Shown here in pieces: positions 1 through 8,644 of a stretch of 49,759 bases of DNA. Source of the DNA: Streptomyces celluloflavus (GTDB lineage: Bacteria; Actinomycetota; Actinomycetes; Streptomycetales; Streptomycetaceae). The first letter of the stretch is position 1. Each line of letters begins with the position of its first letter. The position numbers and the translations under genes were made by a program. The stretch is from NCBI GenBank assembly GCA_000720995.1, contig JOEL01000049.1, forward strand, positions 1-49,759, given 5' to 3'. The notes under the pieces are model-generated. The model was not told the DNA's origin, ran no database searches, and was given only the letters and a program-made list of their open reading frames with translations.

Positions 1-45
1 TCGCATGGTCACTATGGCGAAGAAAGACCCAAGCACGAGCCCGCA

Positions 46-396
46 TCAGCCATTACCAACGCAGAGGGCATCACGGAGTGTCGTTGCAGTACTAGGGCCG
101 GGAAGACGGGGGTAGGCGGCGGTCGGCCCGATCACGCGCCCATGTCGAACGTCTGGCTGAGGGGTCAGACCGAGCGCCTGGGGCGCGATGCCGAGCGCGT
201 CTGCAAAGCGCCGCAGTACCACCACGTCCGTCAGCGGCGAGACGCCCCGCTCGTATCGCGAGACCTGGGCCGCCGAGTAGCCGGTCACCGCCCCGAGCTG
301 GGCCAGCGTCAGCCGCTGTTCCTTGCGCGCACTGCGGACCAGCTCACCGGGAGTCACGTTCACCGCAGGCACCGCCCGCGCTCCGACCGCATCCAT
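46..396 (-). pseudogene. Short XRE-family helix-turn-helix regulator, probably truncated
   Basis: This 116-residue protein carries an XRE/Cro-type DNA-binding domain at about residues 16-72, with the recognition-helix stretch YSAAQVSRYERG. After the HTH it has the segment GPTAAYPRLPG, which I associate with much longer Streptomyces XRE regulators that continue into a TPR-like sensor region. Here the frame stops shortly afterwards at a TGA (46-48), so the protein looks like only the N-terminal quarter of such a regulator. It could instead be a functional stand-alone HTH protein, because the window edge hides what lies further left. It is divergent from the Gfo/DegT/Nudix trio, and a TTGCA-N5-TGCAA dyad in the shared upstream region is a candidate autoregulatory site. 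Confidence 0.55.
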
Positions 397-469
397 ACCG
401 TCCCCGCTCGTAGCCGAGAGGCGCGCCGCCTCTCACCGTAGCGGCGCCCACCGGGGCGGGACAGGTGGT

Positions 470-484
470 TTGCACCGGATGCAA
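470..484. promoter_or_regulatory. Inverted repeat TTGCA-N5-TGCAA in divergent upstream region
   Basis: The sequence TTGCAccggaTGCAA has perfect 5-bp arms around a 5-bp spacer. It lies between the divergent XRE gene and the oxidoreductase operon. XRE regulators commonly bind short dyads near their own promoter, so this is a candidate operator. That role is inferred from position only. Confidence 0.35.
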
Positions 485-601
485 GCGGCTTTGCGTTCGC
501 CGCCGGCGCCCCTGCCGCGCAGGTGGCGGGCGCGGTGTCCTCGAAGCGCAGGCGGTCCGCAGTCGGCGGGTCGCCGCCTCGCAGTCGAAGAGGTGTGAGC
601 A

Positions 602-1603
602 ATGAGTGTGACCAAGAGGGCCGCCGTGGTGGGACTGGGCAGTCAAGCCCACAAAGACCACCTTCCCGCTCTGGCCGACTGCCGGCTCGCCGAGCTCGTC
701 GCCGTGTGCGACGTCGACGCGGACCGGACCGAAGCCACCGCGAAGGCGCACCAGGTGCCCGGCTTCGCCGATCTGACGCGCCTGCTGGAGGAGGTGCGGC
801 CGGACTTCGTCATTGCCGCGGTGCCGCATCACGTCGGCCGGGAGGTCATCGAGGTCTGCGCCAGGGCGGGGACGCACGTGATGAAGGAGAAGCCGTTCGC
901 CACCGACCCGCACGAGGCCGCCGAGCTGGCCTCTCTGTGCGCGAAGACGGGGATCGAGCTGATGGTCACCGTCCAGCGCCGCCTTCACCCCCTCTACGCC
1001 GCCGCAGCCGGGCTGTTGGCACAGATCGGCACCCCGTACCTGGTCGAAGGCCGGTACACCTTCCACTGCCCCGACCCGGCCGCCGGCTGGCGTGGCCGGG
1101 CCGACCTCGCCGGAGGCGGATGCCTGGCCGACATGGGCTACCACCTGATCGACCTGCTCATCTGGTACCTCGGACTGCCCGACCGCATCCTGGCCGACAC
1201 CTCGGCCGCCGCCGCACCGGGTGCGGACTACGACGCCGAGGACACCGCACTGGTCCATCTCGCCTACGACTCGGGCCTGTACGGCTCGCTGCTGGTGTCC
1301 CGCTCGGCAGGTCCCAGGACCGAGCGCCTGGCCGTCACCGGTCCGCACGGCACCGTGACCGTCGAGCGCGGCACCCTGCGGCGTCTGGACCCGGCCGGGC
1401 AGGTGATCGAGTCGCTGGTGCGCGAACCGGCCTGGCCGTGCGCGCCCGCCACGCAGATCGACCATTTCTGCCGCGTCCTGGACGGCACCAGCCCCAACCC
1501 GTCGGGCCCGGCCGCGCACCTGCCGCACGCCGCGTTCCTGGCCGCCGCCTATGCCTCACAGGCCGCCAACCGCCCGGTGGACCCGAAGGAGTTCCTGGTA
1601 TGA
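602..1603 (+). CDS. Gfo/Idh/MocA family NAD(P)-dependent oxidoreductase
   Basis: The 333-residue protein opens with a Rossmann dinucleotide-binding fold containing GLGSQA at about residues 10-15, a variant of GxGxxG. The family hallmark MKEKP is at about residues 94-98, with Lys97 the usual catalytic lysine. The rest is the alpha/beta substrate domain of this family, including GGGCLADMGYHLIDLL. Relatives oxidise or reduce hydroxyls on sugars, inositols or nucleotide sugars; the substrate here cannot be read. The start is ATG 602 behind GAGGTG. The stop overlaps the next start by 4 bp (ATGA), so the two genes are translationally coupled. The following aminotransferase suggests a dehydrogenation-then-transamination pair acting on a sugar or cyclitol, which is inference. 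Confidence 0.85.
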   Translation: MSVTKRAAVVGLGSQAHKDHLPALADCRLAELVAVCDVDADRTEATAKAHQVPGFADLTRLLEEVRPDFVIAAVPHHVGREVIEVCARAGTHVMKEKPFATDPHEAAELASLCAKTGIELMVTVQRRLHPLYAAAAGLLAQIGTPYLVEGRYTFHCPDPAAGWRGRADLAGGGCLADMGYHLIDLLIWYLGLPDRILADTSAAAAPGADYDAEDTALVHLAYDSGLYGSLLVSRSAGPRTERLAVTGPHGTVTVERGTLRRLDPAGQVIESLVREPAWPCAPATQIDHFCRVLDGTSPNPSGPAAHLPHAAFLAAAYASQAANRPVDPKEFLV

Positions 1604-2853
1604 ACGACTCACCGCTCGCCCTGCTCGGCGGCGCCCCCGCCCTCACCGTCCCGGGCCCGCACTTCGCGTGGCCGCCGATCGAGGAGGCCGACCGCCGTGC
1701 GGTCGCCGCCCAGTTGGAGACGGCCGTCTCGATCCCGGACCGCTCCGGCATCGTCGCCGAGCTGGAGGACGCGCTCGCCTCGTACCTCGGCGTCCGGCAC
1801 ACCGTGACGACCTGCACCGGCACCGCCGCGCTGCATTCCCTGTACACCGCGGCCGGCATCGGTCCGGGGGACGAGGTGATCGTGCCCGCGCTCACCTTCC
1901 ATGCGACTGCCACGCCCCTGTTCCACCTCGGCGCCCGCCCGGTCCTCGCCGACGTCGACGACGGCGGACAGCTCGACCTCGACGACGCCGCCCGCCGGAT
2001 CACGGCCCGCACGAAGGCCGTGGTGGCCGTGCATCTGTGGGGGCTGCCCGAGGACATGGATGCGCTGGTCTCCTTCGCCCACGAGCACGGTCTGATGCTG
2101 CTGGAGGACGGCTCTCACGCGCACGGCGCCACCTGGAACGGCCGGCGCACCGGCACATTCGGTGCCGCCTCCGCGTTCAGCCTCAATGGCCCCAAGCCGC
2201 TGTCCGCCGGCGAAGGCGGGGTCGTCGCCACGGACGACAGCGAGCTGTACTACCGGGTGCTGCTGCACGGCCAGTACAACAAGCGGTGCCGCCGCGAGAT
2301 CCCCGCCTCCCATCCGCTCGCCCGGTTCGCCGTCACCGGCATGGGCCTGAAACTGCGTATCCACCCGCTGGCCGCCGCCCTCGCGCACTCCCAGCTCCCC
2401 CGGCTGGACGGCTACCTGGCCGGGCGCCGGGCCATCGCGGCACGGATGTGCGCGGCCCTGGACGAGGTGCCCGGTGTCCGCGTGCCGCATGTGTCCGCCT
2501 CGGCCGGGCCGTCCTGGTACGCGCTGCCGCTGCGGTACGAACCGGCGGAATTCGAAGGGCTCCCGCTCCGGCGGTTCCTCGACGCGGTACACGCCGAAGG
2601 CGCTGTCGAGGCGGACCGGCCAGGATCCACCCGCCCCCTCACCTCTCACGCCCTCTTCCGGCACCCCGGGGCCCTGCTGCCCGGCTACGCTGAACGCCGG
2701 GGCCCCGCGCCTGGGGACTTCCCCGCCGCCGAGCACGTGCACGCCACAACCCTCAAGCTGCCGGTGTGGCACCGCGAGGAGGACATCCCCCTCGTCGACG
2801 CCTATACCGAGGCCATCGCCAAAGTCGCCGCCCACCACAAGGACTTGCTGTGA
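1600..2853 (+). CDS. DegT/DnrJ/EryC1/StrS family PLP-dependent aminotransferase
   Basis: This 417-residue protein is the usual length for sugar aminotransferases of this fold. The cofactor site is recognisable: TGTAALHSLYTAAGIGPGDE binds the PLP phosphate, Asp170 in EDGSHAHGA would contact the pyridine nitrogen, and Lys199 in NGPKPLSAGEGG is the Schiff-base lysine. Relatives convert keto-sugars or keto-cyclitols to amino forms, normally using glutamate or glutamine. The ATG at 1600 is chosen because it overlaps the oxidoreductase stop as ATGA and begins the conserved N-terminus. The stop overlaps the Nudix start in the same way. The preceding dehydrogenase would plausibly make the keto substrate. 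Confidence 0.88.
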   Translation: MNDSPLALLGGAPALTVPGPHFAWPPIEEADRRAVAAQLETAVSIPDRSGIVAELEDALASYLGVRHTVTTCTGTAALHSLYTAAGIGPGDEVIVPALTFHATATPLFHLGARPVLADVDDGGQLDLDDAARRITARTKAVVAVHLWGLPEDMDALVSFAHEHGLMLLEDGSHAHGATWNGRRTGTFGAASAFSLNGPKPLSAGEGGVVATDDSELYYRVLLHGQYNKRCRREIPASHPLARFAVTGMGLKLRIHPLAAALAHSQLPRLDGYLAGRRAIAARMCAALDEVPGVRVPHVSASAGPSWYALPLRYEPAEFEGLPLRRFLDAVHAEGAVEADRPGSTRPLTSHALFRHPGALLPGYAERRGPAPGDFPAAEHVHATTLKLPVWHREEDIPLVDAYTEAIAKVAAHHKDLL

Positions 2854-3311
2854 TGTCAACCGTCGATGCCGCCCTTCTCGAAGACCTGACCCGCGCCGCT
2901 GAAGGCGATGGCATCGACAAGCTGGTCGTCGGTGCCATCATCACGGACGGGGCCGGGAAGGTGCTGCTGCTGCACCGCGCCGCCGACGAATACCTCGGCG
3001 GCCTGTGGGAGTTGCCCTCCGGCGGTGTCGACGACGGTGAGAGCCTGACCGAGGCCCTGCGGCGCGAGGTCGCCGAGGAGACCGGGCTGACCGTCGCGGC
3101 CGTCGGCAGCTATCTCGGCCACTTCGACTACCGCTCCGCCGGCGGGCGCGAGACCCGGCAGTTCAACTTCACCGCCACGGTCGACGAGGCCGGCGAAACG
3201 GTGAAGCTCACCGAGCACGACGCCCATCTGTGGGCCGACCGAAGCCGGCAGGACCAGGTCTCCAGCGCCGTTCAGGCCGTCCTCGGCACCTGGCGCAGCC
3301 AGGCAGCCTGA
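2853..3311 (+). CDS. Nudix hydrolase
   Basis: The 152-residue protein has a complete Nudix box (G-x5-E-x7-RE-V-x-EE-x-G-L) spanning about residues 57-79, with Glu72, Glu75 and Glu76 as the expected metal ligands. Nudix enzymes hydrolyse nucleoside diphosphates linked to another moiety. In this context a nucleotide-sugar, or a damaged nucleotide in housecleaning, is possible; the substrate is not readable. The start at 2853 overlaps the aminotransferase stop (TGATG), making it the third coupled gene of the operon. No strong hairpin follows it closely. Confidence 0.88.
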   Translation: MSTVDAALLEDLTRAAEGDGIDKLVVGAIITDGAGKVLLLHRAADEYLGGLWELPSGGVDDGESLTEALRREVAEETGLTVAAVGSYLGHFDYRSAGGRETRQFNFTATVDEAGETVKLTEHDAHLWADRSRQDQVSSAVQAVLGTWRSQAA

Positions 3312-3329
3312 CCGGCCGGGCCACCCGGG

Positions 3330-3590
3330 TCCCGACCGCCCCTCCTCGGAGGTGGTGCGGCCGGGGCCCGACGGCGTGCGGAGCAGCAGCCCGCTCCTGC
3401 CGACCGCGACCGACAGCACCTTCCCTTCCTGAGTGAAGTGATACGTCGTCCCGGCCCCACCCTCCATCAGACCTGAGTCGATCGCCCTGTTCCCCGCATG
3501 CCGGATGCGCTCGATCCCTGCCTCCGGAAACGACGGCACCCCACACCCCCACTCACCCTCCCGTGGTCTTGACGCGCACCGGACAAGCGT
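3330..3590 (-). pseudogene. Possible remnant of an unrecognised coding sequence
   Basis: The 380-bp gap between the Nudix gene and the GH92 gene contains a minus-strand frame that reads like protein between about 3330 and 3590. It includes stretches such as FPEAGIERIRHAGNRAIDS and GTTYHFTQEGKVLSVAVG. Codon choice is plausible but less GC-biased than in neighbouring genes. The frame has no convincing start and runs on antisense through the Nudix gene instead of stopping. I read it as a decayed fragment, perhaps of a secreted or toxin-like protein, but I do not recognise the family. Confidence 0.25.
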
Positions 3591-3597
3591 CAAGAAT
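3567..3597 (+). promoter_or_regulatory. Candidate promoter with overlapping 9-bp inverted repeat, upstream of GH92
   Basis: TTGACG at 3569-3574 followed after 17 bp by AAGAAT at 3592-3597 resembles a vegetative promoter. The same bases form a perfect dyad, TCTTGACGC (3567-3575) and GCGTCAAGA (3587-3595), with an 11-bp spacer. A protein bound there would cover the -35 and -10 boxes, so this may be a second operator. Confidence 0.4.
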
Positions 3598-3610
3598 GAA
3601 TCACCCGTCT

Positions 3611-3622
3611 GACAACGTTGTC
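3611..3622. promoter_or_regulatory. 12-bp palindrome GACAACGTTGTC, LacI-type operator candidate
   Basis: GACAACGTTGTC is a perfect palindrome with the central CG typical of LacI/GalR-family operators. It sits just downstream of the proposed GH92 promoter, where a bound repressor would block transcription. Sugar-responsive LacI regulators often control secreted glycosidases in actinomycetes. No LacI gene is in the window, so the regulator would act from elsewhere. Confidence 0.55.
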
Positions 3623-3691
3623 GATCGGCCGGGGCGCATCCGCCGCCCGGTCGGCCGTCCGCTCAGCGATGAGTCTCCGGAGGTCCCGACC

Positions 3692-6070
3692 ATGCCATGG
3701 CTCCGTCGTATCCGGCTGCGTACCGCGGGGGCGGTGCTGGCGGCCGTGCTCCTCGGGGGTGCGCTCGGCGTCCCCGGCGCGCGGGCCGCGCAGCCGGCCG
3801 GCCCGCTCACCGACCTGGTCAACCCGTTCATCGGCAGTCAGCACGAAGGCAACACCTTTCCCGGCGCCGCCGTCCCCTTCGGGATGGTGCAGCTCTCCCC
3901 CGACACCGGTCACAACACCGGCTACGACTACGACGACGACCACATCCGCGGTTTCGGCTCGGTGCATCTGTCCGGCGTCGGCTGCGGGCTGGGCGGCGAT
4001 CTGCCCGTGCTGCCCACCACGGGCGACATCACCGAGACCGACTACGCGAAGTACGCGGCCGCCTACCGCCACGACGACGAGTCCGCCCGCCCCGGCTACT
4101 ACCGCGTCGGCCTGTCCTCGTACGGCGGGATCACCGCGGAGCTGACCGCCACCGCCCGTACCGGCAAGCAGCGTTACACCTTCCCGGCCACCGACAAGGC
4201 CAATGTGCTGCTCAACGCGGGCCAGTCGCTGCACAAGACGGTCACCACCCGGGTCGAGGTGCTGGACTCGCGCACCGTTCGCACCACCCTCACCGGCCGC
4301 GGCTTCTGCCAGGACACCGAGCCGTACACCGTGCACACCCTCACCCGCTTCGACCGGCCGTTCGCGTCCTACGGGATCTGGGACGGCGACACGGTGACGC
4401 CCGGCGCCCGGAGCTCCACCGCCAGCGGCCGGCACGGTGCGTATGTCCGCTTCGACACCCGCGCGCACCGTACCGTCGAGGCCACCACTGCCCTCAGCTA
4501 CGTGGACGCGGCGGGTGCGGCCCGCAATCTGCGGGCCGAGGGCGGCCGTTCCTTCGACGCGACGAAGACCGCGGCCGACGCCGCCTGGGAGCGGCGGCTG
4601 GGCGTGGTGCGGGCGACGGGCGGCGACACCACCCTGCGCCGGACCTTCTACTCCTCGCTCTACCGGTCCTTCCTCGCGCCGAACACCGGCAGCGACGTGG
4701 ACGGCCGCTACACCGGGTGGGACAAGCGCACACACCGCGCCCGGGGGTTCACCTACTACCAGAACTGGTCCCTGTGGGACACCTACCGCACCCAGGCACC
4801 GCTGCTGGCGCTGCTGGCGCCGCGCGAGTCCCGGGACATGGCGCTGTCGGTGCTGCGGATCGGCAAGGAGAGCGGCTGGCTGCCCAAGTGGGGCTACGGA
4901 ACGGTCGAAACGAACATCATGACCGGCGATCCGGTCACGCCGTACCTCACCAACGCCTATCAGCAGGGGCTGCTGACCGGCCACGAGGAGGAGGCGTACG
5001 CGGCGCTGCGCAAGAACGCCGACGGGGTGCCGCCCGCCGCCTCCCCCGCCGTGGGCCGGGAGGCCAACGCGGAGTACCTGGCGGGTGGGTTCGCCCCGTA
5101 CATCAAGGGCCGCACGCACTCCAAGCCCGGCGATTCCGACTTCGACCACGGCGCTTCGGCGACCCTCGAATACGCCCTGTCGGACGCGATGCTGGCCCAG
5201 ATGGCGCGCGATCTGGGCCACCGCGCGGACGCCGACCGGTACGCGGCGCGGGCCCGCAACTACCGCAGCATCTTCGACCCCTCGACGGGGTTCTTCCGGG
5301 CCCGTGACGAGCACGGCGCCTTCACCGGGCCCGCCGACCCGGCCCGGAGCGAGGGGTTCCACGAAGGCACCGCCTGGCAGTACCAGTGGCTGGTCCCGCA
5401 GGACCTGCCGGGGATGCTGGACCTGATCGGCGGCAAGGCGGCCGCCGACCGGCGCCTGGACTCCTTCTTCGCCTACCCCGAGCTGCTCCAGGACCCGGGG
5501 CGGACCGCCCGCCAGGTATGGGTCAACGGGCCGTACGACTACGACAACGCGGACAAGTACAACCCGCAGAACGAGCCCGACCTCATCTCGCCGTACACCT
5601 ATCTCTCCACCGGCCGGCCCTGGAAGACGACGGATGTGGTGCACGCGGCGCTGACGCTCTTCACCGACACCCCGGCCGGGATGACTGGCAACGACGATCT
5701 GGGGACCATGTCGGCGTGGATGGTGCTCTCCTCGATCGGGGTGTTCCCCGTGCAGCCGGGCACCGGCACCTGGGGACTGAGCACTCCGGTCTTCGACCGG
5801 GTCGACCTGACCCTGGACCGGCGCTACTACCCGGCGGGCCACTTCACCGTCACGGCGCCCGGCACCTCGGCCACCGACCGCTATGTGCAGTCGGTCCGCC
5901 TGGGCGGCGCCGCGCACGACCGGACCTATCTGACCACCGCCGATCTCCGCACGGCCCGCGAACTGGCCTTCTCGGTGGGCCCGGAACCGTCCGCCTGGGG
6001 CACCGGCGACGGCGCCGCGCCACCGCCGGTGGGCCGCTCGGCACACCCGCGGCCCGACGGCCGGAGCTGA
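3692..6070 (+). CDS. Secreted GH92 family alpha-mannosidase
   Basis: This 792-residue protein starts with a Sec-type signal peptide (basic MPWLRRIRLR, then a hydrophobic stretch ending near ARAAQ, residue 33). The GH92 signature NPFIGSQHEGNTFPGA follows, then PFGMVQLSPDT. The C-terminal half carries the expected active-site elements: Glu628 in NPQNEPDL as probable general acid, and Asp668/Asp669 in TGNDDLGTMSAW as probable base/calcium region. GH92 enzymes are calcium-dependent inverting exo-alpha-mannosidases acting on N-glycans or fungal mannan. The NEPSH form common in characterised members is NEPDL here, so linkage preference should not be assumed. ATG 3692 is preceded by GGAGG at good distance. 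Two dyads upstream suggest repression by a sugar-responsive regulator. Confidence 0.92.
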   Translation: MPWLRRIRLRTAGAVLAAVLLGGALGVPGARAAQPAGPLTDLVNPFIGSQHEGNTFPGAAVPFGMVQLSPDTGHNTGYDYDDDHIRGFGSVHLSGVGCGLGGDLPVLPTTGDITETDYAKYAAAYRHDDESARPGYYRVGLSSYGGITAELTATARTGKQRYTFPATDKANVLLNAGQSLHKTVTTRVEVLDSRTVRTTLTGRGFCQDTEPYTVHTLTRFDRPFASYGIWDGDTVTPGARSSTASGRHGAYVRFDTRAHRTVEATTALSYVDAAGAARNLRAEGGRSFDATKTAADAAWERRLGVVRATGGDTTLRRTFYSSLYRSFLAPNTGSDVDGRYTGWDKRTHRARGFTYYQNWSLWDTYRTQAPLLALLAPRESRDMALSVLRIGKESGWLPKWGYGTVETNIMTGDPVTPYLTNAYQQGLLTGHEEEAYAALRKNADGVPPAASPAVGREANAEYLAGGFAPYIKGRTHSKPGDSDFDHGASATLEYALSDAMLAQMARDLGHRADADRYAARARNYRSIFDPSTGFFRARDEHGAFTGPADPARSEGFHEGTAWQYQWLVPQDLPGMLDLIGGKAAADRRLDSFFAYPELLQDPGRTARQVWVNGPYDYDNADKYNPQNEPDLISPYTYLSTGRPWKTTDVVHAALTLFTDTPAGMTGNDDLGTMSAWMVLSSIGVFPVQPGTGTWGLSTPVFDRVDLTLDRRYYPAGHFTVTAPGTSATDRYVQSVRLGGAAHDRTYLTTADLRTARELAFSVGPEPSAWGTGDGAAPPPVGRSAHPRPDGRS

Positions 6071-6085
6071 GCACACCACCCGCCG

Positions 6086-6117
6086 GGACCGGCACCGTAC
6101 CGACGCGGTGCCGGTCC
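6086..6117. terminator. Bidirectional hairpin between GH92 and the UvrA-like gene
   Basis: A perfect 12-bp stem (6086-6097 with 6106-6117) closes an 8-base loop. It lies in the 76-bp gap between two convergent genes. There is no U-run, as is usual for high-GC actinomycete terminators. Confidence 0.75.
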
Positions 6118-6146
6118 ACCCTTCCGGGGCCGCCCCGGGTCCGGCC

Positions 6147-8624
6147 TCACGCCTCCGTACCGGACAGGCGCCGGGCCAGGTAGGGCGCGGTGCGGCTGTG
6201 CGGCGCGGCCGCGACCTCGGCCGGGGTTCCCGCGGCGACGATCCGGCCGCCGTCCGCGCCGCCGCCCGGTCCCAGGTCGATGACGTGGTCCGCGCCCGCG
6301 GCCACCCCCATGTCGTGCTCCACGACGACCACGGTGTGGCCCGCGTCCACCAGTCCGTGCAGCTGGCGCAGCAGCACCTCGGTGTCGGCGGGGTGCAGTC
6401 CGGTGGTGGGCTCGTCGAGGAGGTAGAGGGTGTGGCCGCGGCGGGTCCGCTGGAGTTCGGTGGCCAGTTTGATGCGCTGTGCCTCGCCGCCGGAGAGTTC
6501 GGTCGCCGGCTGGCCGAGCCGCAGATAGCCCAGGCCCACGTCCTGGAGGGTGCGCAGGCTGCGGGCGGCCGCGGGGAGGTCGGCGAGGAAGCCGGCGGCG
6601 GTGTCGACGGTCATCGCCAGCACGTCGGCGACGGTCCGGTCCCGGTAGGTGATCTCCAGCGTCTCGGGGCGGTAGCGGGCACCGTGGCAGTCGGTGCAGG
6701 GCACGTACGTACCGGGCAGGAAGAGGAGTTCAACGGCGACAAAGCCCTCTCCCCGGCAGGTCTCGCAGCGGCCGCCGGCGACATTGAACGAGAACCGGCC
6801 CGCCGAGTAGCCGCGGGCACGGGCCGCGTCGGTGGCGGCGAAGACCTTGCGGACGGCGTCGAACAGCCCGGTGTAGGTGGCGAGGTTGGAGCGCGGGGTG
6901 CGGCCGATCGGCTTCTGGTCGACCCGTACCAGCCGGTCGACCGCCGCCAGGCCCCGGGCGCCGGTGAGCTGGGCCCGTGCCGTAGGACCGGCGTCGGCCC
7001 CGGTGTCCGCGTCGGCGTCCGGGCCGGATTCCGCGGTCCGTTCCTCGGCCGTGGTGCCGAGGTGCTCCCGCACGGCCTCGGCCAGGACGCGGGTGACCAG
7101 CGTCGATTTGCCCGATCCGGAGACGCCGGTGACGGCGGTGAAGACGCCGAGCGGGAAGACGGCGTCCAGACCGCGCAGATTGTGCAGGGTGACGCCGTAC
7201 AGGGCCAGCGTGCCCGACGGGCGGCGCGGCGTCCGGTCGGCGGGCGGTTCGGCGGCGAAGAGGAACCGGCGGGTGGCGGAGGCCGGGACGTCCGCGAGGG
7301 CGGCGACCGGGCCGCTGTGCAGCACCTGGCCGCCGTGCTCCCCGGCCCGCGGGCCGACGTCCACGATCCAGTCGGCGCGCCGCACCACGTCCATGTCGTG
7401 CTCCACGACGAACAGCGAGTTGCCGGCCTCCTTGAGTCGGCCCAGCACCGTGAGCAGCGAGCGCGTATCGGCCGGGTGGAGTCCGGCGGACGGCTCGTCC
7501 AGGACGTAGACGACGCCGAAGAGGCCGGACCGCAGCTGGGTGGCGAGCCGCAGCCGCTGGAGCTCGCCCGCGGAGAGGGTGGGCGAGGGCCGGTCCATGC
7601 TGAGGTAGCCCAGGCCCAGTTCGGTGAGCACCTCGATGCGGGCCACCAGGTCCCGGGCGAGCGTCGGGGCCACCCCGTCGTCGGGGCGCCCGGCCGTGGG
7701 GCGCAGCAGACCGGCGAGGGCGCTCAGCGGCAGACCGGCGAGGGTGGCGATGTCGTGGCCCTCGAAGGTGACGGCCAGTGCCTCGGGGCGGAGCCGCCGC
7801 CCGGCGCAGACCGGGCACGGTTCGGCGACGAGGAAGCCCCGTACGCGCTTGCGCAGCGTCTCGCTCTTGGAGTCGGCGAAGGTGTGCAGCACATAGCGCC
7901 GGGCGCTCATGTACTGCCCCTGGTAGGGGCGTTGGATGCGGCCGGCGGCGCGGACCGGCTCGACGGTGACGACGGGCTGTTCGTCGGTGAACAGGATCCA
8001 CTCGCGGTCGGCCCGCGGCAGCTCGCGCCAGGGGCGGTCGATGTCGTGGCCGAGGGTGGCGAGGATGTCGCGGAGGTTCTTGCCCTGCCAGGCGCCGGGC
8101 CAGGCCGCGACGGCGCCGTCGCGGATGGAGCGCGCCGGGTCGGGGACGAGGGAGTCCTCGGTGACCCGGTGGACCCGGCCCAGGCCGTGGCATTCGGGGC
8201 AGGCGCCGGCGGCGGTGTTGGGCGAGAACGCGTCCGAGTCGAGCCGTTCGGGCGCGTCCGCCGGATAGTCGCCGGCCCGCGAGAACAGCATGCGCAGGAA
8301 GTTGGAGAGGGTGGTGACGGTGCCGACCGAGGAGCGTGCGGTGGGCGCGGAGCGCCGCTGCTCCAGTGCGACGGCGGGCGGCAGACCGGTGATGTCCTCG
8401 ACCTTGGGGGCGCCGACCTGGTGGATCAGGCGGCGGGCGTACGGGGCCACCGACTCGAAGTAGCGGCGCTGCGCCTCGGCGTAGAGCGTGCCGAAGGCGA
8501 GGGAGGATTTGCCCGATCCGGACACCCCGGTGAACGCGACCAGCGCGTCCCTCGGGATGTCCACATCGATCGTGCGGAGGTTGTGCTCACGGGCTCCGCG
8601 CACCCGTACGTACGAGTCGGTCAT
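6147..8624 (-). CDS. UvrA-like ABC-ATPase (excinuclease subunit A paralogue)
   Basis: The 825-residue protein has two ABC ATPase halves. Walker A motifs are GVSGSGKSS (about residues 33-41) and GVSGSGKST in the second half, with signature motifs [12 protein letters not shown] and [12 protein letters not shown]. Zinc-binding CxxC modules are visible ([17 protein letters not shown] with CTDCHG). At 825 residues it is shorter than housekeeping UvrA (about 950-1000), matching the UvrA2 or drug-resistance-associated subgroup that may lack the UvrB-binding region. An Ala/Asp-rich linker near the start of the second half looks disordered. ATG 8624 begins the conserved [20 protein letters not shown] sits unusually close, so a GTG at 8642 is an alternative start. 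It begins 20 bp after the ferredoxin reductase stop, suggesting cotranscription with the P450 set. Confidence 0.88.
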   Translation of the reverse strand: MTDSYVRVRGAREHNLRTIDVDIPRDALVAFTGVSGSGKSSLAFGTLYAEAQRRYFESVAPYARRLIHQVGAPKVEDITGLPPAVALEQRRSAPTARSSVGTVTTLSNFLRMLFSRAGDYPADAPERLDSDAFSPNTAAGACPECHGLGRVHRVTEDSLVPDPARSIRDGAVAAWPGAWQGKNLRDILATLGHDIDRPWRELPRADREWILFTDEQPVVTVEPVRAAGRIQRPYQGQYMSARRYVLHTFADSKSETLRKRVRGFLVAEPCPVCAGRRLRPEALAVTFEGHDIATLAGLPLSALAGLLRPTAGRPDDGVAPTLARDLVARIEVLTELGLGYLSMDRPSPTLSAGELQRLRLATQLRSGLFGVVYVLDEPSAGLHPADTRSLLTVLGRLKEAGNSLFVVEHDMDVVRRADWIVDVGPRAGEHGGQVLHSGPVAALADVPASATRRFLFAAEPPADRTPRRPSGTLALYGVTLHNLRGLDAVFPLGVFTAVTGVSGSGKSTLVTRVLAEAVREHLGTTAEERTAESGPDADADTGADAGPTARAQLTGARGLAAVDRLVRVDQKPIGRTPRSNLATYTGLFDAVRKVFAATDAARARGYSAGRFSFNVAGGRCETCRGEGFVAVELLFLPGTYVPCTDCHGARYRPETLEITYRDRTVADVLAMTVDTAAGFLADLPAAARSLRTLQDVGLGYLRLGQPATELSGGEAQRIKLATELQRTRRGHTLYLLDEPTTGLHPADTEVLLRQLHGLVDAGHTVVVVEHDMGVAAGADHVIDLGPGGGADGGRIVAAGTPAEVAAAPHSRTAPYLARRLSGTEA

Positions 8625-8644
8625 CCCTCCATGATCGGGCACGG

